Source: Bradyrhizobium cosmicum (GTDB lineage Bacteria > Pseudomonadota > Alphaproteobacteria > Rhizobiales > Xanthobacteraceae). Taken from it: DNA of 64,000 nt. The stretch covers positions 4,588,001 to 4,652,000 of the forward strand of contig NZ_CP041656.2 of NCBI RefSeq assembly GCF_007290395.2, in the 5' to 3' direction. Under the pieces are notes generated by a model. The model ran no database searches. It was not told the origin of the DNA and worked only from the letters and a program-made list of their open reading frames with translations. Shown here piece by piece: positions 44,422 through 53,266 of this stretch (within the stretch, counting starts at the first letter, position 1; each line of letters opens with the position of its first letter). Both the position numbers and the translations under genes were made by a program.

Positions 44422-45597
44422 ATGCGTGCACTCTGTTGGCACGGCAAAGGCGACGTTCGGGTCGACACGGTTCCGGATCCCAAAATCCAGCATCCGCGCG
44501 ACGCGATCATCAAAATCACCGCCTGCGCCATCTGCGGCTCAGATCTGCATCTCTTCGACGGCTACCAGCCGACCATGGAGAGCGGCGATATCCTCGGACA
44601 TGAAAACATGGGCGAGGTGATCGAGTTGGGATCTGAGGTCACCAATCTGAAGATCGGCGATCGTGTCGTTGTTCCCTTCACGATCAGCTGCGGCAATTGC
44701 TGGTTCTGCCAGCAGGGATTGTTCTCCTGCTGCGACCGCACCAACCCGAATGCGGAGATCGCGGCCAAGGCCATGGGTCAATCGCCCGCCGGGCTTTTTG
44801 GCTTCAGTCATATGCTGGGTGGGTATTCGGGCGGGCAGGCGGAATATTTGCGTGTGCCAATGGCCGACGTCGGCCCGATCAAGATTCCCGACAGCATTAC
44901 GGACGAGCAGGCGCTGTTTCTGTCCGACATCTTCCCGACCGGCTACATGGCTGCCGTCAACGCGCAGATCGAGCCGGGAGATACGGTCGCGATCTGGGGA
45001 TGCGGCCCCGTCGGCCAGTTCGCAATTCGCTCCGCCCTGATGCTGGGAGCCGGACGCGTCATCGCGATCGACGAAGTGGCCGAGCGCCTCGACATGGCGG
45101 AAGCCGGCGGCGCCGAGACGATCGATTTCTCGAAGTCCGACGTCCATGAAGAACTGATGCGGCGAACCAACAAGCGCGGTCCGGACAGCTGCATTGATGC
45201 GGTCGGTTGCGAAGCTTCGGGTCATGGCTCGGCGGACGCGGTGATCGACAAGGTCAAGGCCGCGACCTTCCTGGCAACGGATCGTGTTCACGTTCTCCGC
45301 CAGGCGATCATGGCCTGCCGCAAGGCGGGCACCATCTCGATTCCAGGCGTCTATGTCGGGATGGGCGACAAGATCCCGCTGGGTGCCGCCATGAACAAGG
45401 GACTGACCATCAAGACCGGTCAGACCCACGTCCAGGCTTATACCAAGCCATTGCTCGCCAAGATCGTTGCGGGCGAAATCGATCCCAGCTTCGTGGTGAC
45501 GCATCCGGCCAGTCTCGAAGACGCGCCCGAGATGTACCAGAAGTTCCGCGACAAAGAAGCCGGCGTCATCAAGGTCGTGATGCGACCGGGGCGTTAG
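44422..45597 (+). CDS. Zinc-dependent alcohol dehydrogenase (formaldehyde dehydrogenase-like)
   Basis: 391-aa medium-chain dehydrogenase. The catalytic zinc site is [14 protein letters not shown] with GHENMGEV; the structural zinc site is [16 protein letters not shown]. The NAD-binding region is [20 protein letters not shown] near 190. The insert ([20 protein letters not shown]) is typical of the FDH_like group related to glutathione-independent formaldehyde dehydrogenase. The start at 44422 is preferred because GGAG is 8 nt away; the ATG at 44416 is too close to it. It is preceded by an EcfG-type promoter, and a membrane-anchored hydrolase gene follows 53 bp later. Confidence 0.9.
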   Translation: MRALCWHGKGDVRVDTVPDPKIQHPRDAIIKITACAICGSDLHLFDGYQPTMESGDILGHENMGEVIELGSEVTNLKIGDRVVVPFTISCGNCWFCQQGLFSCCDRTNPNAEIAAKAMGQSPAGLFGFSHMLGGYSGGQAEYLRVPMADVGPIKIPDSITDEQALFLSDIFPTGYMAAVNAQIEPGDTVAIWGCGPVGQFAIRSALMLGAGRVIAIDEVAERLDMAEAGGAETIDFSKSDVHEELMRRTNKRGPDSCIDAVGCEASGHGSADAVIDKVKAATFLATDRVHVLRQAIMACRKAGTISIPGVYVGMGDKIPLGAAMNKGLTIKTGQTHVQAYTKPLLAKIVAGEIDPSFVVTHPASLEDAPEMYQKFRDKEAGVIKVVMRPGR

Positions 45598-45650
45598 CCC
45601 GGCGCCGCCACCCGCTCTCCAACAGCTGGCTCCAGCCAGCGAAAGTGCAC

Positions 45651-46658
45651 ATGCGCATCCTGAAAAAACGCTCGCCGTCGTTGGCGACCATGACTCTTCG
45701 TACTCTCGGGAACTATCCCATCGTATCCGCCCTCGCCGCCACGGCCGGCTTGATGGCCGCCGCTGCCGTCGTCAATCGGCGCCTTGCGGACAAGGCGCAA
45801 CGCGATAACCCGCCTCAAGGACGGTTCATCGACATCGACGGCGTGCGCCTGCACTATGTCGAGCGGGGATCCGGTCGTCCTCTTGTGCTGCTCCACGGCA
45901 ATGGCAGCATGATCCAGGATTTCGAGTCCAGCGGTCTGATCGATCTCGCAGCCAAGGAATATCGCGTTATCGTATTCGACCGCCCCGGCTTCGGCCACAG
46001 CCTGAGGCCTCGCAACGTGGTGTGGACGCCTGCGGCGCAAGCCGACCTGTTCAAGGAGGCGCTTGCGCATCTGGGCGTCGAAAAGGCAATCGTGCTCGGA
46101 CATTCCTGGGGAGCATCGGTCGCGGTCGCACTCGCAAGCAGACACCCGTCATTCGTCGAAGCTTTGATACTTGCATCCGGCTACTATTTCCCGACAGCCC
46201 GCACCGACGCGATGATGGCGATGGCCGGGCCGGCGATCCCGGGGTTCGGCGACATACTCAGTCACACGATTTCGCCAATCCTCAGCCGCCTGATGTGGCC
46301 GGCGATGCTGCGGCAGCTGTTCGGGCCGAAGTCGGTCCCGCAGAAATTCGACGGCTTCCCCAAATCGCTGGCGGTTCGCCCATCGCAGCTTCGTGCCGGA
46401 GCGGCCGAGGCCGCGTTGATGGTGCCTTCGGCAATGCTGTCTGCGAAGACCTATGGCGAGCTTGCCATGCCCGTCACCATCCTCGCCGGCGAGGACGATC
46501 GCCTCATCGACATCGACGAGCAATCCGGTCGGCTGCATGACGAAATCAAGCACAGCAAGATGCGCCGTGTCCCGAATGCGGGTCACATGATCCAGCAGTC
46601 GGATACGGCCGACCTCATGGCTGCGGTCGACGAGGCCGCGGCGGAAACGCTGCATTGA
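45651..46658 (+). CDS. Alpha/beta hydrolase with N-terminal membrane anchor
   Basis: 335 aa. A hydrophobic stretch near residues 24-42 (IVSALAATAGLMAAAAVV) precedes a standard hydrolase domain: VLLHGNGSMIQDF (oxyanion), FDRPGFGHS, the nucleophile elbow GHSWGAS near 147, acid in ILAGEDDRLID and His in VPNAGHMIQQS. The anchor suggests the enzyme sits on the membrane facing the periplasm. The substrate is unknown; it resembles epoxide hydrolase/haloperoxidase-like enzymes. It starts 53 bp after the zinc alcohol dehydrogenase. An ATG at 45690 is a possible alternative start. Confidence 0.85.
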   Translation: MRILKKRSPSLATMTLRTLGNYPIVSALAATAGLMAAAAVVNRRLADKAQRDNPPQGRFIDIDGVRLHYVERGSGRPLVLLHGNGSMIQDFESSGLIDLAAKEYRVIVFDRPGFGHSLRPRNVVWTPAAQADLFKEALAHLGVEKAIVLGHSWGASVAVALASRHPSFVEALILASGYYFPTARTDAMMAMAGPAIPGFGDILSHTISPILSRLMWPAMLRQLFGPKSVPQKFDGFPKSLAVRPSQLRAGAAEAALMVPSAMLSAKTYGELAMPVTILAGEDDRLIDIDEQSGRLHDEIKHSKMRRVPNAGHMIQQSDTADLMAAVDEAAAETLH

Positions 46659-46704
46659 GATCCTGATCATCCCGAGGGGATATGATCGTGCACGATCCGA
46701 ATTA

Positions 46705-46729
46705 GGAACGTCCGATACAGCTCTCGGTT
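46705..46729 (+). promoter_or_regulatory. EcfG-type promoter, upstream of catalase fusion
   Basis: GGAAC at 46705-46709, 16-nt spacer, GGTT at 46726-46729 (one change from CGTT). The catalase start is about 33 bp downstream, a sensible leader length. Confidence 0.6.
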
Positions 46730-46761
46730 GGCCCGGCATCTCCAGCAAACAAAGGTCTATC

Positions 46762-48057
46762 ATGTATCATCACGTCAAGAAGCTCATGTTCACTGTTCGG
46801 GTCGACGAGCCGGATCCGCGGTTCGGCAATATGCTCCTGGAGCAATTCGGTGGGGCCAACGGTGAGCTGGCGGCCGCCATGCAGTATTCCATCCAAGGTC
46901 TGAATTGCGAAGATCCGGATCGCAAGGATCTCCTGATGGACATCGGAACCGAGGAACTGAGCCATCTCGAAGTGGTCGGGTCGCTCGCGCGGCTGCACTT
47001 GAAGCCCATGAAGTTCGATCGCGAAGCGGCGGAAGCCGATCCGTTGATCGCGATCGCCGGGGGCGGCGGCGTCAATCTGTTCAACTCGCAGGGCAGTGCC
47101 TGGACGGCGGACTACCTGAAGATCACCGGTGAACTCGACGTCGATCTCCGCAGCAACATTGCCGCGGAAGCGCGTGCCAAGATCGTGTATGAGCGCTTGA
47201 TCAATTTCTGTGATGATGCAGGCACCAAGGACGCGCTGCAGTTCCTGATGACGCGTGAGATCACCCATATGAAGGCGTTTTCGCGCGCGTTGGAAAGCAT
47301 GAACAAGCCCACGTTTAGCATCGGTCGTATCGCTCCAACGCCGGGACTGGTGGACCAGTTCTTCAACGATTCGACCGGATCGGGAGACAACGGCGAAATC
47401 GACACGAGAGGCCCATGGAACGAGGGCGACGACTGGATTTTCACGGAGTCACCTGCGCTCCAGAGCAGTGATCCCGGCGTAGCAGCCTCCATCGTTGCCG
47501 AGAGCTCGCCGTCAGAACCTCTTGTTGGCCTAGACGACTTGCTCATCGACCAACTGCGGGACCTCCTGCATGCGGAGAAGCAACTGACAAAGGCCTTGCC
47601 TCAGATGATCGAAGCCGCACGCTACGATCAGCTCTGCGAGCTCTTCACCGTTCACCTGGCCGAAACCGAAGCCCAGATCGAGCGTCTCGATGAGTGCTTC
47701 GAACTACTCGGCAAGAAGCCGCGCGCCAAGGCCTGCAAGGGTATGCTGGGGCTTGTCGAAGAAGGCGAAGAAGTGATCAAAGAGGGTGCCAGGAAGGATA
47801 ATGCCGCCGCGGATCTCGCCTTGATCGGTGCGGCTCAGCGTGTCGAGCATTACGAAATTTCCGGCTACACGACTGCCCGCAACCTGGCCCAGCAGCTGCG
47901 TCACAGTGCCGTCGTCGCGCTCCTTTCGAAGAATTTGGCGGAGGAGGAGAACGCGGACCAGTTGCTCAATCAGGTCGCGCGATCGCTGATGTCGGTTGCG
48001 AAGATGCCGGCCCCGATCGAACAGAGCTTTGTCCAGGATGAGCCGGCCGGAGGTTAG
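46762..48057 (+). CDS. Manganese catalase fused to a DUF892 (YciE/YciF-type) domain
   Basis: 431-aa two-domain protein. Residues 1-about 205 are a dimanganese catalase: Glu35 (NGELAAAMQY), Glu65 and His68 (TEELSHLEV), Glu136 (AEARAKIVYE) and Glu166/His169 (TREITHMKAF) supply the metal site, and PWNEGDDWIF (near 218-227) is the family's C-terminal segment. After a short linker, residues 255-420 are a ferritin-like DUF892 domain (LLIDQLRDLLHAEKQLTKAL, then EAQIERLDECFELLG and EHYEISGYTTARNLAQQL). The two parts normally come from separate stress genes. An EcfG-type promoter precedes it. It should destroy hydrogen peroxide; the DUF892 role is unknown. Confidence 0.93.
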   Translation: MYHHVKKLMFTVRVDEPDPRFGNMLLEQFGGANGELAAAMQYSIQGLNCEDPDRKDLLMDIGTEELSHLEVVGSLARLHLKPMKFDREAAEADPLIAIAGGGGVNLFNSQGSAWTADYLKITGELDVDLRSNIAAEARAKIVYERLINFCDDAGTKDALQFLMTREITHMKAFSRALESMNKPTFSIGRIAPTPGLVDQFFNDSTGSGDNGEIDTRGPWNEGDDWIFTESPALQSSDPGVAASIVAESSPSEPLVGLDDLLIDQLRDLLHAEKQLTKALPQMIEAARYDQLCELFTVHLAETEAQIERLDECFELLGKKPRAKACKGMLGLVEEGEEVIKEGARKDNAAADLALIGAAQRVEHYEISGYTTARNLAQQLRHSAVVALLSKNLAEEENADQLLNQVARSLMSVAKMPAPIEQSFVQDEPAGG

Positions 48058-48083
48058 TCAACGACCGAGCGTCAACTGAACAA

Positions 48084-48106
48084 GGCGGCCCCCAATGGGG
48101 GCCGCC
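48084..48106 (+). terminator. Strong GC hairpin after the catalase fusion
   Basis: A perfect 10-bp stem GGCGGCCCCC with loop AAT and its complement, just after the catalase stop and before the mini-DnaJ-like gene. There is no T-run after it, so it may be an attenuator or processing hairpin rather than a full terminator. Confidence 0.6.
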
Positions 48107-48129
48107 TCGCCATAGCGGAAGGATTCAGC

Positions 48130-48276
48130 ATGTCCCCAAAGATCAAGGAACGCACCTGCCAGTTGTGCGAAGGAACCGGCTTTCCGAAGCCCGAGCCGGC
48201 TCGGCCAGGTCGCAAAATCTATCCGGTCAAATGCAAGTCGTGCCTGGGCAAGGGCAAGGTCCCAGAGATCGCGTGA
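48130..48276 (+). CDS. 48-aa protein with two DnaJ-type CxxCxGxG zinc motifs
   Basis: A short frame: MSPKIKERTCQLCEGTGF, then PKPEPARPGRKIYPVK and CKSCLGKGKVPEIA. It has exactly two CxxCxGxG repeats, CQLCEGTG and CKSCLGKG, as in one zinc-binding half of the DnaJ cysteine-rich domain. AAGGA lies 7 nt before the ATG. It follows the catalase fusion in the same direction across a strong hairpin and converges with the DUF6894 gene, leaving 7 bp between stops. It may be a redox- or misfolding-linked zinc protein; the role is inference. Confidence 0.8.
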   Translation: MSPKIKERTCQLCEGTGFPKPEPARPGRKIYPVKCKSCLGKGKVPEIA

Positions 48277-48283
48277 AGCGATC

Positions 48284-48532
48284 TTAGTGCCTTGATCTCT
48301 CGACCTCGAACGTGAACTTGACCTGCATCACGGGACCGTCGGCATCCCTCACTTCAATCGCGAGGTCGCGTCTGTCGACGGCGGCCATGGAATCATGGAC
48401 AGCATCGCGCGCCATATCGGCTAGTGATCTCGCCGCTTCCGCTTGCGCGGCCGGCAAATTCGGAAGCTCGACTCCTTCTTCGTCGACAGCAAGAATGTCG
48501 CCGTCCAGCAGATCAAAGTAGTATCGCGGCAT
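48284..48532 (-). CDS. DUF6894 family protein
   Basis: 82 aa: MPRYYFDLLDGDILAVDEEG, then VELPNLPAAQAEAARSLADM and AIEVRDADGPVMQVKFTFEV. This YFD-D-G plus A-x3-A pattern is the DUF6894 signature, a family numerous in Bradyrhizobium and of unknown function. The ATG at 48532 is the family start; upstream frame is not conserved. A GGAAC at 48575-48579 on the minus strand is 40 bp upstream, but the -10 match is weak. Confidence 0.82.
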   Translation of the reverse strand: MPRYYFDLLDGDILAVDEEGVELPNLPAAQAEAARSLADMARDAVHDSMAAVDRRDLAIEVRDADGPVMQVKFTFEVERSRH

Positions 48533-48640
48533 CGCTTCGCACTCCGTCAAGTCCAAGTGACGGTTCGAGCGCACGTTCCAAAAAAATAGCGGGGTAGCGG
48601 CGGGCTGCCGCGCAGCGTCGGAACGGAGTTGCGTTCTGCA

Positions 48641-48665
48641 GGAACGCAGCACGCCAACCCACGTT
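48641..48665 (+). promoter_or_regulatory. EcfG-type promoter, upstream of the 87-aa protein
   Basis: GGAAC at 48641-48645, 16-nt spacer, CGTT at 48662-48665, an exact consensus match. It lies 29 bp before the TTG start of the 87-aa gene. Another GGAAC occurs at 48620-48624. Confidence 0.7.
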
Positions 48666-48694
48666 GGTCCGGGAATTCAGACCCCGGAGCATAC

Positions 48695-48958
48695 TTGTCC
48701 ATTTTGCAACTCAACCCGCCCATTCCCGTCGTGACGCCCAAGGGCGACGGCTACGCCCACGTCCTCATCGACTATGGAGCGGAATTCAATCTGCTCTGGG
48801 TCGTCTTTCTCGACGATTCCGGGGAATGCTGGACCTACGACAATTCGCAAATCCGCGCCCAGAAGAACGTCACGATGGGACGAACCTTCGTCTCGATGCA
48901 CAAGGCATCTTTGGCCCCCGGTGCCGAATCTGCCGCCCGCACAGAGACCGTCCGCTGA
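48695..48958 (+). CDS. 87-aa protein with TTG start, function unknown
   Basis: Reads LSILQLNPPIPVVTPKGDGY, then AHVLIDYGAEFNLLWVVFLD and DDSGECWTYDNSQIRAQKNV. The start is a TTG at 48695 with GGAG 6 nt upstream; the open frame before it is unlike the family. Similar short proteins occur widely in Bradyrhizobium. An exact EcfG-type promoter lies just upstream, pointing to stress induction. It converges with gor, leaving 8 bp between stops. Confidence 0.75.
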   Translation: MSILQLNPPIPVVTPKGDGYAHVLIDYGAEFNLLWVVFLDDSGECWTYDNSQIRAQKNVTMGRTFVSMHKASLAPGAESAARTETVR

Positions 48959-48966
48959 GCGCAACC

Positions 48967-50355
48967 CTACTCCGCCGCCTGCTGCACGTGGCGGGCGGTC
49001 GGCGTGCGCATGGTGACGAGCTCTTCGGCCGCGGTCGGATGCAGCGCGATGGTGGAGTCGAAATCGGCCTTGGTCGCCTTCATCTTGATCGCGATCGCGA
49101 CCACCTGCGTGACCTCGGCGGCACAATCGCCGACGATGTGACAGCCGAGCACGCGGTCGGTCGAGCCGTCGACGACGAGCTTCATCAACACGCGGGTGTC
49201 GCGGCCCGACATCGTCGCCTTGATCGGGCGGAAATTCGTCTTGTAGATGTCGACGTGGCTGAACTGCGCGCGCGCTTCGGTCTCCGTCAGGCCGACCGTG
49301 CCGACCTCCGGCTGCGAGAACACGGCGGTCGGAATGCTGGAATGATCGACCTGCACCTCGCGCTTGCCGAACACGGTGTCGGCGAAGGCATGGCCCTCGC
49401 GGATCGCGACCGGCGTCAGATTGAAGCGGTGGGTGACGTCGCCGATCGCATAGATGCTGTCGACCGAGCTCCTGGAGAAATGATCAACCGCGATGCCGCC
49501 ATTCGCGGGGTTGATGGCCACGCCGGCCTTTTCCAGGCCGAGATTGGCCACCGCCGGATGACGGCCGATCGCGAACATCACCTGGTCCGACGCGAGACTC
49601 GAGCCGTTCGACAGATGCGTGGTGAACTCGTCGCCATGGCGATCGACCTTCGCGACCGTGCAGCCGGTCAGGATGGTGATGCCCTGCTTCTCCATCTCGC
49701 TGCGGACGTGAGTGCGGACGTCCTCGTCGAAGCCGCGCAGGATGTTGTCGCCGCGATAGATCACGGTGACGTCGGAGCCGAAGCCGGCGAAGATGCCGGC
49801 GAATTCCAGCGCGATGTAGCCGCCGCCCTGGATCACGATCCGCCTCGGCAGCCTTTCAAGGTGAAACGCCTCGTTGGAGGAGATCACGTGCTCGATACCG
49901 GGAATGGAGGCGCCGTGGTTGGGCGCCCCGCCGGTGGCGATCAGGATGTATCGGGCCGTGATCTTCCGGTCGTTCTCGAGCAGGCGGACGGTGTGCTTGT
50001 CCTCGATCACCGCGCGGCTCTTGACGATCTGCGCGCCGGACTTCTCCACATTGGTCGTGTAAGCCGCCTCCAGCCGCGCGATCTCCTTGTCCTTGTTGGC
50101 GATCAGCGTCGGCCAGTCGAAACTGGCGGGCGGAACGGTCCAGCCGAAGCCGGCGGCGTCCTCGAGCTCGTGTCGGAAATGCGAGCCGATCACGAACAGC
50201 TTCTTCGGCACGCAGCCGCGGATCACGCAGGTCCCGCCCATGCGGTACTCTTCCGCGATCATCACGCGGGCGCCGTGGCCGGCCGCGATGCGGGCGGCAC
50301 GCACGCCGCCCGAGCCGCCACCGATGACAAAGAGGTCGACGTCGAATTCAGCCAT
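48967..50355 (-). CDS. gor: Glutathione reductase
   Basis: 462-aa flavin disulfide reductase. FAD binding: VIGGGSGGVRAARIAA. The redox disulfide is Cys43-Cys48 in GGTCVIRGCVPKKL. NADPH binding is at VIQGGGYIALEFAGIFAG near 170, FAD again at YAIGDVTHR, and the catalytic His-Glu lie in LHPTAAEEL. It keeps glutathione reduced. GGAG lies 7 nt before the ATG. It is the third gene of an operon rpiA, DUF2059, gor, which couples NADPH-linked pentose chemistry to redox defence. Confidence 0.96.
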   Translation of the reverse strand: MAEFDVDLFVIGGGSGGVRAARIAAGHGARVMIAEEYRMGGTCVIRGCVPKKLFVIGSHFRHELEDAAGFGWTVPPASFDWPTLIANKDKEIARLEAAYTTNVEKSGAQIVKSRAVIEDKHTVRLLENDRKITARYILIATGGAPNHGASIPGIEHVISSNEAFHLERLPRRIVIQGGGYIALEFAGIFAGFGSDVTVIYRGDNILRGFDEDVRTHVRSEMEKQGITILTGCTVAKVDRHGDEFTTHLSNGSSLASDQVMFAIGRHPAVANLGLEKAGVAINPANGGIAVDHFSRSSVDSIYAIGDVTHRFNLTPVAIREGHAFADTVFGKREVQVDHSSIPTAVFSQPEVGTVGLTETEARAQFSHVDIYKTNFRPIKATMSGRDTRVLMKLVVDGSTDRVLGCHIVGDCAAEVTQVVAIAIKMKATKADFDSTIALHPTAAEELVTMRTPTARHVQQAAE

Positions 50356-50401
50356 TGTCCACTCCGACCTCTGCCATCAACTCCTGACTAGATAGGTATT
50401 G

Positions 50402-50947
50402 TCAGATTTCCTTGCCACGCTTGCGCATCTCGGCACGGAAGGCGCCCATCACGGTCTCGGAGAAGTTCTGGGCCCAGGAGTTCATGAAGGCCATGCTGAG
50501 GCCAATGGCGCGCGGCTCGGCGTCGATCAGCTTCTTGCCCAGCGGCGACTTGTAGAAGGTGACGAGATCCTTCAGCTCCTGCTCGGTGAACTCGCTGGCA
50601 TAGATCTGCGCCATGCCGTCGCCGATCTCGTTCTGGCGGCCCATCAGCTGCTGTTCGACGATCGGGGCCACCTCGTTGAGGTCTTTTTGGTAGTTCAGGT
50701 TCTGCTGGAGCAGCGCGATCTTGGTCTTCTGAACCAGGCCCGGCACGGCGCCGGCATACATCGCAGTGGCGTTCTTGATCTGCAAAATCTCCTTGGCCGC
50801 GGCGACCGCCGCGGGCGTGGCCTTCGGCTGGGCCGGCGCGGCAGCCGCCTTGGGCTGGGCCGCCTGCTGCCCGAGGGCCGGAGCGGCCGAGAGCGCCAGT
50901 CCCACAGCGAGGGTCGCGGCCGGCAAAAACTTCAATACGCTCGTCAT
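50402..50947 (-). CDS. DUF2059 family exported protein
   Basis: 181 aa: signal peptide (cut near PALGQQ), an Ala/Pro/Lys-rich linker and a helical DUF2059 domain (YASEFTEQELKDLVTFYKSP, then LGKKLIDAEP). The family is thought to be periplasmic with unknown function. AAGGAG lies upstream of the ATG. It starts 2 bp after rpiA and is followed by gor after 46 bp. Confidence 0.88.
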   Translation of the reverse strand: MTSVLKFLPAATLAVGLALSAAPALGQQAAQPKAAAAPAQPKATPAAVAAAKEILQIKNATAMYAGAVPGLVQKTKIALLQQNLNYQKDLNEVAPIVEQQLMGRQNEIGDGMAQIYASEFTEQELKDLVTFYKSPLGKKLIDAEPRAIGLSMAFMNSWAQNFSETVMGAFRAEMRKRGKEI

Positions 50948-50949
50948 TC

Positions 50950-51675
50950 CTAGTCTCCTTTCGGCTTTCGCCGTTCAATTACGCGGATTCCCTCGCCACC
51001 CGCCAAAACAGCCGAGCTGGCCAAGCCGATGAACAACCCATGCTCGACCACGCCGGGGATCGCGCTCAACGCCTCGGCGAGGCGTGGTGGATCCACGATA
51101 CGTCCGAGCTGGGCATCGAGGATCCAGTGGCCGCCGTCGGTGACGAAAACGTGGCCGTCCTTGTCGCCGCCTTTGGCCTTGCGGACCGCCATTTGCCCGG
51201 AAACGCCGCATTCCGCAAATGCCTTCTCGATCGCGCGGCGCGTCGCGCCAAGCCCGAACGGGATGACCTCGATCGGCAGCGGAAAGCGGCCGAGCGTCGG
51301 CACCCATTTGGTGTCGTCGGCAATCACGATCATGCGATCCGAAGCGGCCGCCACGATCTTCTCGCGCAGCAGTGCGCCGCCGCCGCCCTTGATCAGATTG
51401 AGCTCGGGATCGATCTCGTCGGCGCCGTCAATGGTGATGTCGAGATGGTCGATCTCGTCCAGTGTGGTCAGCGGCACGCCGCAGCGCATCGCATCGAGGC
51501 GCGTCGCCTCGGAGGTCGGCACGCCGATCACCTTGAGCCCGGCGGCGACGCGCTCGCCGAGCAGCTCGACGAAATGCTTGGCGGTCGAGCCGGTGCCGAG
51601 CCCGAGCTGCATGCCGTCGCGCACCTCCTCGAGGGCGCGCGCCGCAGCCTGCCGCTTCAACTGGTCCATGTTCAC
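50950..51675 (-). CDS. rpiA: Ribose-5-phosphate isomerase A
   Basis: 241-aa RpiA that interconverts ribose 5-phosphate and ribulose 5-phosphate. Motifs: [15 protein letters not shown] near 25, [20 protein letters not shown] near 84 (catalytic Asp) and LLREKIVA. The start is a GTG at 51675 or an ATG two codons later; neither has a classic ribosome binding site. First gene of the rpiA, DUF2059, gor operon and divergent from gph. Confidence 0.95.
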   Translation of the reverse strand: MNMDQLKRQAAARALEEVRDGMQLGLGTGSTAKHFVELLGERVAAGLKVIGVPTSEATRLDAMRCGVPLTTLDEIDHLDITIDGADEIDPELNLIKGGGGALLREKIVAAASDRMIVIADDTKWVPTLGRFPLPIEVIPFGLGATRRAIEKAFAECGVSGQMAVRKAKGGDKDGHVFVTDGGHWILDAQLGRIVDPPRLAEALSAIPGVVEHGLFIGLASSAVLAGGEGIRVIERRKPKGD

Positions 51676-51830
51676 GATGCGCCCGCCCCCGATTGAATAG
51701 AGTGTGCCGCCGAGTCTGGCCGCTTGCGGCGGCCTGTGTAGCCTCGTTTTCCTCGCGGGAACAGGCCCATAAGCTGATCTTATGGCGCCGCCCCTTGCGC
51801 GGGTCCGGCCGGCCCGGTAGCGCTTGCACC

Positions 51831-52505
51831 ATGACCTCCTCCTACACCCTCGTCTTCGATCTCGACGGCACGCTCGTGGATACGGCGCCCGACCTGATCA
51901 CCGCGCTGAATTACGTGCTCGACCGCGAAGGGCTGCCGCCTGTCCCGATGGCCTCGGCCCGCAACATGATCGGCGCCGGTGCCCGCAAGCTGATCGAGCG
52001 GGGCCTGGAGGCGGAGGGCCGCACCGTGAGCCTCGCGGACATGGACCGGATGACGGCGGATTTCATCGCCTATTACGCCGACAACATCGCGGTGGAATCC
52101 CGGCCCTTCGAGGGGCTGGAGGCCGCGCTCGACCATTTTGCCGCCCAGGGCCACCGGCTGGCGGTCTGCACCAACAAGCTGGAATGGCTGTCCAGGCGGC
52201 TGCTGGACCAGCTCGACATGAGCCGTCGCTTCGCGGCGATCTGCGGCGCCGACACATTCGGGGTCCAGAAGCCGGATCCCACCATCTTCCGCGAGACCGT
52301 GGCGCGCGCCGGCGGCGATGTGAAGGCCAGCATCATGGTCGGCGATGCCGGAACCGACGTGGGCGTGGCCCGCCGGGCCGGGGTGCCCGTGATCGGGGTC
52401 AGCTTCGGCTATACGGACGTGCCGATCGCGGAGCTGAAGCCGGACCGGCTGATCCATCACATGCGCGACCTGCCGGCGGCTGCCCTCAGCCTGATGACAG
52501 GCTAG
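51831..52505 (+). CDS. gph: Phosphoglycolate phosphatase
   Basis: 224-aa HAD superfamily phosphatase. Motif [14 protein letters not shown] has the nucleophile and acid aspartates, motif II is AVCTNK, motif III lysine is in GVQKPDP, and motif IV is VGDAGTD. The CbbY/Gph cap (residues 15-85) and opening [17 protein letters not shown] fit phosphoglycolate phosphatase, which clears the 2-phosphoglycolate made by DNA repair or photorespiration. The ATG at 51831 gives the usual length. It is divergent from rpiA. Confidence 0.9.
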   Translation: MTSSYTLVFDLDGTLVDTAPDLITALNYVLDREGLPPVPMASARNMIGAGARKLIERGLEAEGRTVSLADMDRMTADFIAYYADNIAVESRPFEGLEAALDHFAAQGHRLAVCTNKLEWLSRRLLDQLDMSRRFAAICGADTFGVQKPDPTIFRETVARAGGDVKASIMVGDAGTDVGVARRAGVPVIGVSFGYTDVPIAELKPDRLIHHMRDLPAAALSLMTG

Positions 52506-52648
52506 CCCAAACCGCTGATTTCACACAGCTATTTTTCGGAACCCTGCGTTAATCATCTATTATCTATGCGCCGCGCGCCGGTTGCCTGCCCGAAACGACA
52601 CTCCTATGGTCCGGCCGGGGATGTGGCGGTTCGTCGCAGTAGAAGTGG

Positions 52649-53158
52649 ATGGTCATGCATCGTGTCATCGCGATTGCGCTAGCGGGGGCAAGCCTCCTGG
52701 CGACAACAAGTCTTGGGGGCTGCTCCTCGACGCCTTCGATGTCCTGGGACATGTTCAAATCGGCGCCGCCGACCGTTCAGGTCCGGCTCGAATCCAATCC
52801 GCCGGGCGCCGACGCCACGACCTCGCTGGGTTCGGGCTGCAAGACCCCCTGCTCCGTCTCGGTTCCCGCTCCCGACGCCCCGTTCACGGTCGCTTTCGCG
52901 CTGCCCAAGTACCAGCCGGCCAGCGTGCCGGTGAACGTCATCAGGAATCCCGGCGATTTCACCACGCCCGCCTCGGTCACCACCGACCCCAATCCGGTGT
53001 TCGCCGAGCTTCAGCCGGCCGCGCCGCTGAAACCGGTTCGCAAGCCGCACCGGCCGAAGAAGCCGAAACCAGCCGCAGCCGCGCCCGCTGCGGCCCCGGC
53101 CGAGGCGGCTCCTGCTGCGGGCTCGCCGTTCCCCGATCCGAACGCGGGCAAGCGCTGA
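52649..53158 (+). CDS. Lipoprotein with PEGA-like domain
   Basis: 169 aa. The N-terminus is a lipoprotein signal with the lipobox LGGCSS (modified Cys near residue 25). VQVRLESNPPGADATTSLGS, GCKTPCSVSVPAPDAPFTVA and ALPKYQPASVPVNVI match the PEGA beta-sandwich fold found in surface-binding proteins. The tail is Pro/Ala/Lys-rich. A second ATG lies two codons later. It stands between gph and moaA in the same direction. Likely in the outer-membrane periplasmic space; function unknown. Confidence 0.85.
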   Translation: MVMHRVIAIALAGASLLATTSLGGCSSTPSMSWDMFKSAPPTVQVRLESNPPGADATTSLGSGCKTPCSVSVPAPDAPFTVAFALPKYQPASVPVNVIRNPGDFTTPASVTTDPNPVFAELQPAAPLKPVRKPHRPKKPKPAAAAPAAAPAEAAPAAGSPFPDPNAGKR

Positions 53159-53266
53159 TCTCCGTGCACTGCACGATTGTCCTTGTCGCACCTGATGCTT
53201 AGATTGCTTCCAGAGCACCTCTGAAGCAAAAGGTGCGCCCGTCGCCGTAAGTGACAAGGCATTTGT

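Noticed and set aside
48555..48579. EcfG-type promoter for DUF6894 on the minus strand
   Set aside because: GGAAC is present, but the -10 part at the right spacing reads ACTT, so only half the consensus is kept; left as a weak possibility.
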